DNA from: Mastigias papua
Lineage: Eukaryota; Cnidaria; Scyphozoa; Rhizostomeae; Mastigiidae
DNA length: 64,000 bases
Assembly: GCA_964019165.1 (NCBI GenBank)
Contig: CAXHSL010000025.1
Location: 29,281 to 93,280, forward strand
Direction of reading: 5' to 3'
Translations under genes and position numbers: made by a program
Notes under the pieces: generated by a model
The model's input: the letters and a program-made list of their open reading frames with translations, nothing else
Databases searched by the model: none
Told to the model about the DNA's origin: nothing
Shown: positions 1 to 12,100 of the stretch, one piece after another
Layout of the letters: every line of letters begins with the position of its first letter
Position numbering within the stretch: the first letter of the stretch is position 1

Positions 1-58
1 CTTGAAGAAGACCCTTAGCATCAGAGCTTCGTTGATGACACCAGTGAAACCAATGTTG
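1..58 (+). CDS. LIG3: LIG3 exon a (partial, cut by window start)
   Basis: Reads [19 protein letters not shown] from base 2, then donor GTAAGC at 59. It is the end of the DNA-binding domain, where LIG3 proteins carry a LMTPV.PML segment. Its 5' limit is not visible. Confidence 0.85.
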
Positions 59-2707
59 GTAAGCTTATTCCTTTTTTTATTCATGAAAGTAGATTGGTAA
101 GCAACTCAACAAATGAGAAAGTTGGAAATTTGGTATGTAAGAGGGTAATTGTGTAAGTAAATAAGTTAGTTGACGAGTAAGTTGATGAGTAGTAAGGTAC
201 GGAACAATGTAGACATTTTAGTTGGTAATATACCAGTGAATGAGTAGGTAAGGGCATTATCTACTAAGTAGATAAATAAGTACGAAAAACTCACAGAAGT
301 CAGTGGAGAAATGTACCATAAACCCTCGGATTAGCCCCCTGGGAGCATGTTCATTTTTTGTTTGTTTTGAATGGGGGCCTATTTGAGGGAGGGCTTATTC
401 CAAGGAGGGCTATAAAATTATCTGACACATGTCACATAAAAACTTATCATCAGAACTAATGTTCTTCCTTATATGAAACAACGGACTAAATATAAACATG
501 CTTCTATTAAAGTGTGTTCATCATCTTCTGTGATGGGAGCTTTTTTGAAAGGGGGAGGCAGTTCAGGGATTTACGATATACTGTATGTCGATACTCAATG
601 CTGTCGATCTGATTTGTTTGACGAACCTGCTGTAGGAGCTGAAGGAAATTTACAGCGAACATTGCTAATGCTGTTACTCTAACTTGTCTGTCTACTATTC
701 TGATCATTATACAATTGGTCTATGGTTTCAAATTAGAGGTTGATAGTGCAGGTTTTAGAGATTAGATTGAATCTATGCATGTTCACTCCTTTTTTAAGTA
801 AGCAAAGTTGCCTAAGTAGATTTAATTGGATTTAATATGGTCAGGGTTTTTAGTCTACTGTCCTCTTCATACTTTTCTATTTTGGGTTTTTCATTCCATA
901 TTGTGTCTCGTTTTCACATCAACACATCTTTAATTCATAATGAGAACAATGCAGGCATCGGACTCAGGTTTTGCAACTAAACTAATTGATTGTAGATATT
1001 TAGGTAATGAGATTAACAGCAATCGGCTAGACAACTTATTTTGAAGATAATCATGGCTTACTTCATTTCACAACTGATTCAGCATATGTAATATCTCTTT
1101 CTACTTTTTAACTTTGTAACAATTTAACTTGAAACTTCCGATAAATTATTATGTTGATAGGTTAGTATGAGGTACAACAATCTCCAGACACCATTCAAGA
1201 TATTTGTAATGAGTAATAAATAAAGAAATATATGTATATATATATATATACACTTCCTCGTCAAAAGTGCTGGAACGAGCAAGGAATCTGAAGCCAACAA
1301 TTCTATAGGCACTTTGAAATAACTATTTTTTTGGCGAAACCTACAACAAAAACCATTATTCGAAACTTCTCTTAATTTATACTAATGATAAAATAGAGCA
1401 TAATTTATAATATTTTAGATAAATGAAACCTTTAGTTAACGCTTTCAAGTCAAATTTGTTAATATTTTGTTGGATAGCCACAACTAGCACGAACAACATG
1501 GAGACGGCGTGGAATTGAAGAGTACAGATTGACTATTAATTCGCGTGGAAGTTCTGCCCAAATCTCAAAAAGTTTTTTTACGAGTTGATGCTTGTTCTTC
1601 GGTGGATCTTTTCTAATCATATTTTTCATGTATTGCCAGACATTTTCAATTATATTGAGATCAGGACTTTGAGATGGCCAGGGAAGTTGAAGGATTCCAT
1701 TGTTTTTGAGAAAACTGCATGTTTGAGCAGCTTTGTGGCATGGAGCATTGTCTCGTTGGAAGATAAACGGTTGGTTCTCATTGCCATATATTTTTCGGAC
1801 GCTTTCGGGAAGATTTTCCTTTAGAATTTGTATATAATACTCTGAATTTACAGATTTTTCGCAAAGTACAAGTTTTCCAACTCCATTAGGCCCTATGCAT
1901 CCCCAGACCATAACTGAAACTCCTCCTGTGAAAGCTGGCACAAAGAATTCTGGATTGTCTGCTTCACAAGCAGTTCTCCATACTCTTCGGACCCCGGAAT
2001 CATTTACCAAAGAAAATCTCCATTCGTCAGAAAAAATAACATCGTCCCAATAAGATAACGGCCATTCCTTCATTGTCTTAGTCCATTTCATACGGTATGT
2101 ACGATTTATTTTTGAAATATACGGTTTTTGCTTACGGATTCTACTTTTAATGCCATGTTTTGAAACTACTCGCATAATGGTGCTTTTTGATAAATTTTCT
2201 GAAGGAAAGCTCTTGTCTATCTCGTCTTTTATTTCATTGAATTTGGCGAAGCGAGACGTATTAAAAATTCGCGTTACGATTCTCTCGCCTCTACGAGAGA
2301 TTACTTTTGGTCGACCACTTTTCTTACTTCGTAGTAGTGAACCAGTTTTTTCATGCTTCTGCATAATTCTGTATGCTGTTGACTTCGTGCAACCTACTTG
2401 TTTGGCAATTTCAGCAAATGAGTGTCCAGCTACTCTCAAATAATATATTGCTGCTCTTTCACTTTCACATAATTCTCGAGACTTTGCCATGCTTTTTTGA
2501 TAACGAATTACAGAATATACTCCTTAATGATAGCAAGCAAATTAGGTAAGCAAAAAGTGTAAAAAATTTTGGTTTGTTTATGTTTATTTGCTGTTGTGAC
2601 AGGGCCCATTTCACGCCAAAAAGTAAAGATGACATTTTGTTTACGAACTGAATAGGAAACTTAGGCCGCCATTCTGACGTTATCGTTCCAGCACTTTTGA
2701 CGAAGAA

Positions 2708-2799
<92 letters not shown>

Positions 2800-5700
2800 C
2801 AGAGAAAATCAAAAGTATATACGTTTCGACTTAATATCTTCATCAGTACTAATGTATTAAATTGAAACGTCTCCATGCATGTTTATGCTTCAAATTGTAC
2901 ATAAAAGTCTTCTCGTGTAAGATCGCACATTTCTATCAAATGTTATAAACAATATAGTATCAAAAATAGTTTGTGTCTTAACTAATACTACTGACATCAG
3001 CCATGCTTTGTAAATGGCCAAAGGCTCTGCAATTTTTTCGATCTCAGCACTGTACGATAGAGCGAGTGATAGTGCAAAGTATGGCGTAAATGCTACGATT
3101 AAGCTTACGAGGATTGCAAGGGTAGCGGTCGCAAAGTCTTTGTTTGCGCTTCTTTGCGGTCGAATTGTGCTCAACTGAAAGTTGAAGTCGCGTGTTCTCG
3201 TGATAAGCTCCTTGTAGGCTCTGGCGTATATGACGAGTATCGTAATATACACTGCTAACGCATTTGCGCAGAGCACCAACGAAGAATAGAAAACTGCTTT
3301 GTAAATGAAGCCCAGCGATAGAATGACAACGATAAACAAGCCTGACAGAAGCCCAAAAGCTATGAAAACGAGCAAGATGCGTTTGGTCATCACCTGTCGA
3401 TACTTGTATAGATATCTCACGTGAACGTAACGGTCCACTGCGATGGCGATCATCATTATAGAGGAGAACTGTGCTATGAGGAAAAAGACCAGTCGAAACG
3501 CTAGTCGTAGCGTCGAAGTTTCGTCTCGTATTACGGCAAGTGTGAATGTCTCTTCAGTAATCATATTCACCCCGCTTGCTAGTTGCGATATTATAAGGCA
3601 TAGGACTATTTTATACGAGAGTTGTCGAAACTTGCCCAATTTTCTTGCAGCATGAATGAAGAATGAGTTGACAGCTATGTTCACTATACCAAGTGCAATC
3701 TGTGGGACAGCAAACTGTTGTCTTAACTCACTGTACGTCATCATTTTGCCTCACACGCGAAGTAAATGCCCAGCGTACCCATGTGGACGTCTCTCTGATG
3801 TTGTTGTTCTTTTTCAGTGCTTGTTATTTCGGGACAAGAGTGTCTTTATATCAAATGATACGAAATGTGCCTCGAGCCGTAAATTGAGAACTACTTGAGA
3901 GATTTCAGATCTTCATGCCTTTGGCTAGACTTTTTGATCTTCATTCCTTTCTACGACTTGTTTCTCACTGAGCTTTCACAAGAACCAAAGCGCTATTTAA
4001 TGAAGTGCAATAATTTAATCTTCACATCGGATAATCCACGTGTTGGTAAACATTACACTCTCAACCTGTTCTCTAATCTGCTGTTTGCCAAAGTATTTTG
4101 ATATAGTTCATTTTCACAATGTATATGTGTACGTGAACAGAGCATTGCTAAAGTTCCTATTGACATACCTCAGGAAGAATAATTTGTGATACTGTATACA
4201 TAAGTCTGTTTCAGAAAGTTTCTGAATTTGATTTGATTGCAGGTGGTATATTGAACTGAATTCCGCTGAGAAATTAGGTTACATGAAGCATCTGCTGTTT
4301 TTGAAAATGTCTCTTATCTTTTTTTAAAATTTCCGCTTCGAATTTAATCGATTTGATGCGAAACAGTCAGAAGACAGATGACAGTTAAGTGCAAGCAGCC
4401 GGGGAATTCTGTTGTTTTAAATTCCCCATGGGCTATAGATGGAGATATCAAATTAGAATAGGGTGAAAAGAAAAAGATAGATTATGAAAATGGAGAGAAA
4501 CTTAAGTATCACTGATGTTGTGGTCATTGCACTTCTTTCTTCTTTGCCTTCTTCATCGCTGTTTTCCTCTATCTTGTTTTTCTGTCTTCTTCACCAATCT
4601 CTCTCTTGCAGCCCATACAGCAAATACTCTCCGAACAATAATACTACCCCAGAGTAGGTTTTCCGTACCTGAAATCTTGTGCTTTCTGGGCAAATATGGT
4701 ACCTTGTACCTATTTTTCCTTTGAGGCCGAGGCATGCAAATCCACTAGCATGGCGTTGAAGAAATGCCCAAATGGAATATATGCTGAAATCAAATATGAT
4801 GGGGAGAGAGTTCAGGTAAGGCATTCCTTTCTTTTGCAGTTTAGCAATCAAACGTTTACAACACCATTATCATAACACTTGTCTAATCTTCTTCTGTTGT
4901 GGAAGTCAGCTCCTAACTAAACTTTTACTGGTAGTCATTAGTTTTAAGATTCTTAGTTCTAGGGCACATTTTGAAAGCAGAAATAAAGGTTTCACTTTAT
5001 GCTTTCAAAGATTGGAGAAATGCTAAAAATATTATTCGAAGAAAGGCTGTAAAAAGGAATAGTGACTTTGACGCTTATTAGACATGAATTCGGTTTATGT
5101 GCATTGCTTGTAATAAACTCTGAAGGCGCAGACTCTTTCAAACGCCGCACAACATGTATTGTATTTTGTTCATTCTGTTGTGTTTTCTATCATGCTGTCG
5201 ATACTTTCTTAAGGTTCACAAACAAGGGAATAAATTTGATTACTTCAGCCGAAGTTTAAAGCCGGTGCAGCCTCATAAGGTATGACAGAGCCTCTGATGC
5301 CGCTTGTTGCCCTATGTTTAAATTTGATGCCAATCATCGTAATGCCAGAATTGTGCTGATACCAGTTGTGTTGATGCCAGTTGTATTGGTATTGCTGCCA
5401 GTTGTATTGGTGTTGATGCCAGTTGTACTGGTGTTGATGCTAGCTTTGTAGAGATTCATGGCGCACTTTGGTTGATTTGGGCAGAGGTTCCCTCAAGGGA
5501 ACTCTTATCCATATGAAATAAACCCAAAAAGCCCGCAACCTGAATTTTGCTTGCACTTTCAATCAACAGGCATATAGTCCAAGCTTTACAGCGTAGATTT
5601 AAATGACTTGCTGTTAGCTTCATGTGAATGGGAAATTTTTGTTGAAATTGGAAATGTATTTTTTCTTCCCCTTTACTTACATTTTTATTTACGAAATACT

Positions 5701-8700
5701 TTTGTTGACAATCGTATTCAGTATAACTTTGTGGCTTAGTACTTTTGAACAGGCCAGATTTTCATTATTTTTTGTCAACATCTTAGTCTTCGATCCATTT
5801 CAGGTTGCAGAGATAAAGGACTATCTTCCAAAAGCATGCCCAAGTGGAGACAATTTGATACTTGATGGAGAAGTAATGCATTTGTTTACGATATTAATGT
5901 ACATCATCTATTTGCCTTGGCATTTGTGTTATAGTTCTACAAATCCATCTTTGAAGTCGAGACTTCTTTGTACGGAGAGTTCTAATCTTGATAGTATGTA
6001 AAAACAGCATGATTTAGGAGGGATAGAAGTGAGGTTTGCCAGAAGGTAACTGACTAGAGCGAGATTTGCACTCACGACCTTCGACTTATTGCGTAAAGTG
6101 TTCTATCAACTTGAACTATTGTGATCTGATAGCTCATTTGACAGAGTACTTCATTGGATTTTTAATGCGCATGACTCCACCAAGTGGCATTTGTGGCATT
6201 TTCTCCTATCAAGATACTCGCTATTGAGTTAAATTCTTGGAGTCTATCAACTCTTTCTTTGGTTTACTGTTATTTTGTGTAAATATTTTTTATCATAGAT
6301 TTTGTTGGTTGACAATAAAACCGGAAAACCTCTTCCTTTTGGAACACTTGGCATTCACAAGAAATCGAAATTTCACGATGCCACAGTTTGTTACGTTATT
6401 TTCGATATTTTGCAGTTTAACGAAGAAAACGTAATGAAAAGGTGAGGTTTAAGGCAATTGATAGAGGATTTATAAGTGTGGTGTAGAATAGTGGATTTGT
6501 CTAGCCGTGTCTACTCGTATTTTTTGTGGACCATTTCATTCATAGGCTGATCTATACAGTGTTTTGTTCACATTTTCGTTAATATTTCATTTGTTTTCTC
6601 CGTTAGTCATTAATTCATTCATTTATTCATTAATTCATTCATTCATTCATTCATGTACTTATTCATTCTTATATTTATTCATTCATTCTTGTATTTATTT
6701 ATTCATTCATTCTTGTATTTATTTATTCATTCATTCATTTATTCTTTCATTCATTCATTCATTCATTCATTCATTCATTCATTCATTCATTCATCGTTAT
6801 TCGTAGTACCAAGAGTTCTTTGTTCTATATTGAAATTTTGGGCAAGTCTCTCTTTATCATTTCCTGGTCAGCTTGTGAAATATTTGGACATTTTAACATC
6901 TTGTGTTTCCTGGTCAATCGTTTCTTTTCACTTGTTCTTCTTATTGAAGGCCTATCAAGGAACGAAGAGAAATTATGGTGAAGAATATAGTAGAATTAAA
7001 AGGAAGAATAATGCTTTCCGAGATGACACATATTACTGTAAGGATTGAAGGCATTTATCTTTGCGCCCGTAATGAACTTTAAAGAGAATTATAGATGATG
7101 TCGAAATATGCGAATAAAGTAAGACAGAGGACTGTTGTCAGATATTTACATTTAATATGCCAATGTTATTTGGCATATGAGAAGAATTTTTATCTTTCCT
7201 ATTCTCTTATGAAACACTCGATCAGGGCCATCCCTACATTTCTGGTGTTGAGGTGCTACACCCCCTGGAAAACGGCCCGTTGGGCAAAGTGATAGGAAAT
7301 ATTTTATTAACGGGCAAAATCTTTTCGTTTTTTACATGTGTTTTTGCGATTTAGACTATATTCATCGTATCAAATTAGCCACACCCACCCCCGTTACGAA
7401 ATTCTCTAGGGACTGGACTGCACTCAGTCTTGCATTGTAGAATGCTTGGTAACTGCTTTGTTTAAAAATCTTGCAGTATAAAGGGCATTAGATTGGCTTA
7501 TTGTTTTATGTGACACACTCTTTGATTTGACGTTTTTTTGCATCATCTTCATGTATAATTTTTCATGTATCTTCATGTATGATCATTTTCGTGTATAATT
7601 TTATCTTTCGGATCTTTACCTCTTTTTGTTCTTTTAGCGTGAAAATGAATTAAAGGAAATGCTGGATGATGTCTTCTCTCAAAATCTAGAAGGACTTGTT
7701 CTTAAAGATCTCAAGGTGATCAGTTTGCTTTTTTCTATATAAAATATACACGATTTCTTTATATTATTTGTTTGTCATTATTTACCACATGCAGAAAAAC
7801 TGAACTTACAGAATCACGCACGTTTAGGATCAAGTTCGGAGCCTTCATCCCTTTGATTTCCACTGTTGCATCCAATAAATTAAGTTCTTTGTCTATTTCT
7901 CACTTATTTAGTATTCGCAGGCATTGCAGACTTTTTGTGCAAGATGTCCTGTCTCCTCAGCTCATGATACCTATCCTCGACTTGTTATCCTTGTTTACAG
8001 AACGACTTACTAACCTATAACCATTACCAGATTTAAATTAATTTCAGTTATCTGACTTATTTGATTGCAGAGTGTTTACGAGCCTGGAAAGAGGCATTGG
8101 CTTAAGGTTTACTATTGATTTTCTGATTCTTCTTCATAAAAGTTGTTTATTGCCTCGAGACCTTGACTACTTCGAGTTAAATCAAATTTTGATGGAGCTC
8201 TTCATGGACTACAATGGAATGACAGTTTTAAAGGCTGTTTCTAAGAACGTTTTGGTCGTAATTTGCTATCTTTTTGATTTCTTCATTTGAAGGGTGGGTT
8301 TTCTGTTAGAATATTTGATTGTCTTTTTAGCCCAGAGTTCTTTGTGACACGCGGTTGTTAGTGTTTAATATTTAGGGACGCTACTTTTCAGATTTGTATC
8401 ATGGGATTCCATCTTCCATAGGAAAACTTTTTGTAAAAGATAACTGCCACATATGATTTCAATGGGAAGACTGATGTTTCTTGATGAGACAGTAAAGAAG
8501 TGTTAGTATGTCAAAGCATCTGGCAGGCAATGTAACCTCTGTTTCTGCTTTTCATGTTGAACAGATGAAGAAAGATTATTTGCATGATGGAGCAATGGCA
8601 GATACTGCTGATTTGGTTGTACTTGGTGCTTATTATGGCACAGGAAATAAAGGTAACTTTTTGAGCATTAAATTTGATAACCTTTCTTTTCTGTCGCTCA

Positions 8701-8871
8701 ATTTCAGTATGCTTATTGTGCGTGATAGTGACATCTTTCTCTCATCATGACGCCTCTTTGAATGACATCTTTTGATAGTGTTAGCGAGCAACAGTCAATG
8801 GTCGGTTTTTATTTATATTTATCGATTAATTTATGCATATTTATAAATATTATACATATGCATATGCATAA

Positions 8872-8916
<45 letters not shown>

Positions 8917-8953
8917 CATACATATACATATACATATACATATACACATACAC

Positions 8954-8984
<31 letters not shown>

Positions 8985-8985
8985 A

Positions 8986-9066
<81 letters not shown>

Positions 9067-9067
9067 C

Positions 9068-9100
<33 letters not shown>

Positions 9101-12100
9101 TATCTAATAGGTTTCAAGGAAGTAACGTATGATTCCATCTATATGAATTGAATCTTTGTCTTTAATCAACTCAGGTGGCCTTATGTCAGTGTTCCTTATG
9201 GGTTGTTATGATCCGAGTACAAGCAAATGGGTCACTGTTGCAAAGTGTGGTAATGGACATGATGATAATGCTCTTGCAAAGATACAGAAAGAGCTTAAGG
9301 TTAGCAAGATCTCCAAGGTAAGTTAATGCTCTGACATCTCACGTTCTTTTGGTTGCTTTCAATACATAAATACATAGCTAGAGTGTATCAGAGCTGTACA
9401 GTCGAACTGTTACAAGCATTCATAGAACTTTCTTTAGTGTCCTTTCTGTTGGATATCCTTGCAAAAGGTGGTAGTATCTAGTATTTTACTTTATCATTTA
9501 GAATCGAAGCAAAAAAAAGGGCACTGCTGGTTTTATGTGTTTGCCATTGTTATAGCTGAGACAGTGTGACTAAGGAGCCCATCAAATTAGGTTAATAATC
9601 TCTTGTGTGCAGTTGCCACGATCCTCAGTATGGGTACTAATGTTATTAATAATTAGAACGTTCTTATGTGGCACCTGTAGAGAGGACTCGATGACGTTAT
9701 ATCTTTCCTCGCTGCGGGTGCCACAAGATCTTGTATGTTTTATTGATGTTGTTTTGAGAGGAAAATTTACGTTAATGTTCATTTAGAGCCAAAACAGGGA
9801 GCAGACAATCCTACTTAATTATGCTATATCAATTCTTACTTTCTCTCTAAAATGGTTATTAGAGTTGGTGATTGTTTCCTTGTTGAATTTAATTCGATTT
9901 CAGGACTTCAGCAAGGTACCTGCTTGGCTGGAAATCTCCAGATCTCTTGTTCCAGATTTCGTCGTTAATGACCCAAAAGTAAGTGATTTTTCTACATGAT
10001 TTCACTCCATGGCGTTACTTTATGCCAAGTACCCATCAGTATGAGAGTGGATTTTATGAACTTTGCAAATAGAAATTGCTCTTGTAAGTGGATGCAGCAT
10101 TGGATTAGTATGTAGGTGGATGATTGCGACGGTCGACAGATGTTTGGAATTGTTTACCAAAGCAGGCAAAACAGGTATCCTCCATAAGCTATTTTAAATT
10201 GCTTTGTAATTTTTAGTTAGTTTTATCATTATATTCTTCTTGACTTCATACATCTGTATTTTAAGATATTTTTATAATTGTAAAGGTGCATTTCTAATAT
10301 TTCATGAATAATTTGAAATCTTTAAATAAGAAACCCTTTTGAAAATCAGCTAAAGCTTGACAGCCACCTCTCCATTTCATTATGGAAATTATGTGAAATG
10401 AACTGGAATGAAGTGCACCATTTTATTGGCACATAAATACATACTTGTAATAGTCCACTGTTAACGTGCTGTAATATGAATGTTCTGTTGCTGTTGTACT
10501 TTTAAGGCTGCACCAGTCTGGGAGATTACTGGAGCAGAGTTCAGCCAGTCAACAACCCACAGTGCAAATGGAATATCTATTCGATTCCCGCGCGTCACGC
10601 GGGTAAGGAATGATAAGGATTGGAAAACAGCTACAGACCTCCAAACACTTCAGGTTTGTTAAATAAATAATACGCATGCGATCAATGGTGTCAAATCGAG
10701 GTTCTATGTTAAAACAGTCTTTTTGATCTATACATTTGCGTTTTGGAATTCGCTTCCGTAGGAAGTCAGGCCCTTGAACATTATCCAACTATCAAATAAT
10801 GCCTACAACGCATTATGTTAAATTTTGTTGTAGTAATTCATATATAGTTTACACTTTGAAGACACTATCATCTACTGCATATCTCAAATATTAGTTGGTT
10901 CCCCCATCATTTGTTTAGTGTTATTGTGGGACGGATCTTTATCTTTGTCGGTGTATCGATTTGGCTCTGTAGGAGATCGTTTTCTCGCGTCATTTGTTTT
11001 ACAAAGAACATTGCTGTTGCAAAAGGTTGTTACTTAGAATTCTCTATCCTCTTTCGACTATGAGCATGATTATCGAACTAGGATCAGCCTCGTCTTAGAT
11101 CTGAGAACATACATTCCCTGGCCTAATATAGACGTCTGCTTGGCGTGGTTCTGATTTTCTCTCTTTTCTCAATAGCAATTGTATGACAATTCAAAATCCA
11201 CTACTAAAGGTACGATCTTCGAATGATTTGAAATTTAGCAGATGTGAAAAGTTTATAGTTAACAGCACACTTGAAATGAGTTCCGCTATGGTAGAAAGTG
11301 TATTGTACTCAAGAAGATACAAGATGAATTATGAAATTGATACATGTTGCACAAGATATTCTTTGGGGATAAATAATCCTTTAGGATTTTTTCCAACCAC
11401 TACATGTCTATTCCAGCCCTCCCGATTATTGATACGCGGAGAGGCTCCACACCTATGGCATTTTGGAATAAATATGGAAAATCTGATAGCTCATAAAACT
11501 TTCCTTATTTACAAAATGCTTGATTTTCTTTTTCTTATGGTATTTCTGTATATATACATTAAAAACAATGAAATTGGTTCAAACTTTGATAAATGAAGCA
11601 TGGCACACTCTAGCATACAGCTGGTTCTAATTGACTCTATAAAATTTCTTTTATAACTTTAACGGGATTTTCCACCCGCCCCCTGTTTATTGCAACCACC
11701 TTCTATTAGGCGCCAAAGTGTAATTTTGAAACACCATTATAGGATGGAAAGCGAGAGATTCTCTTATTGTTCTGTATATTATACGTACTAAAATGTTGTT
11801 GTTCATAATTAGATGAAATTGCCTCTCAAAATTGTAGCATCTGAGTCCTTACCTTCATTTTAAGCCGCACATGCTTCATTATGCATTAGAAATCAGTGCT
11901 CTAATTTATTATAATTTATTTTGATTTATTTCAATGTATTATAATTTATTGCATGACATGAGTAAATATGGGGTCTGCACATAACTGAACTAGATATTCG
12001 TTCATGCAGATATATTTCAAAATTAGAATTTATACAGGATCACTGAGCGATGCTGTCTTTTTTTCAGACGATAAGCCAGAATCAGGTTCGCGGAAAAGAG

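Larger units (their letters stand above)
1251..2710 (-). mobile_element. Tc1/mariner DNA transposon, apparently complete
   Basis: A 1,460-bp element with 28-bp terminal inverted repeats (1251-1278 and 2683-2710) that match at 27 of 28 positions and begin CACTTC. It is flanked by TA on both sides, as expected for Tc1/mariner TA target duplication, although both flanks are TA microsatellite so the exact duplication cannot be isolated. A single uninterrupted transposase ORF lies between the repeats on the minus strand. It sits in LIG3 intron 1, antisense to the gene. The intact ORF and matching ends suggest a recent insertion. Confidence 0.9.

Noticed and set aside
1585..1824. + strand ORFs within 1585-2443
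   Set aside because: Shadows of the transposase gene on the opposite strand.
2465..2876. ORFs reading IYIYIY
   Set aside because: Pure translation of the (TA)n microsatellite.
6564..7048. ORFs reading SFIHSFIHS
   Set aside because: Translation of the ATTC microsatellite. The part beyond 6950 that is real belongs to LIG3 exon f in a different frame.
8762..9151. ORFs reading HIHIHI, ICICIC or MYMYMY on both strands
   Set aside because: Translation of the TATACA microsatellite, open in several frames because of its composition.
11183..11596. 137-codon + strand ORF
   Set aside because: It overlaps LIG3 exon m and simply runs into the intron past the GTACGA donor in another frame. The sequence resembles no known family.
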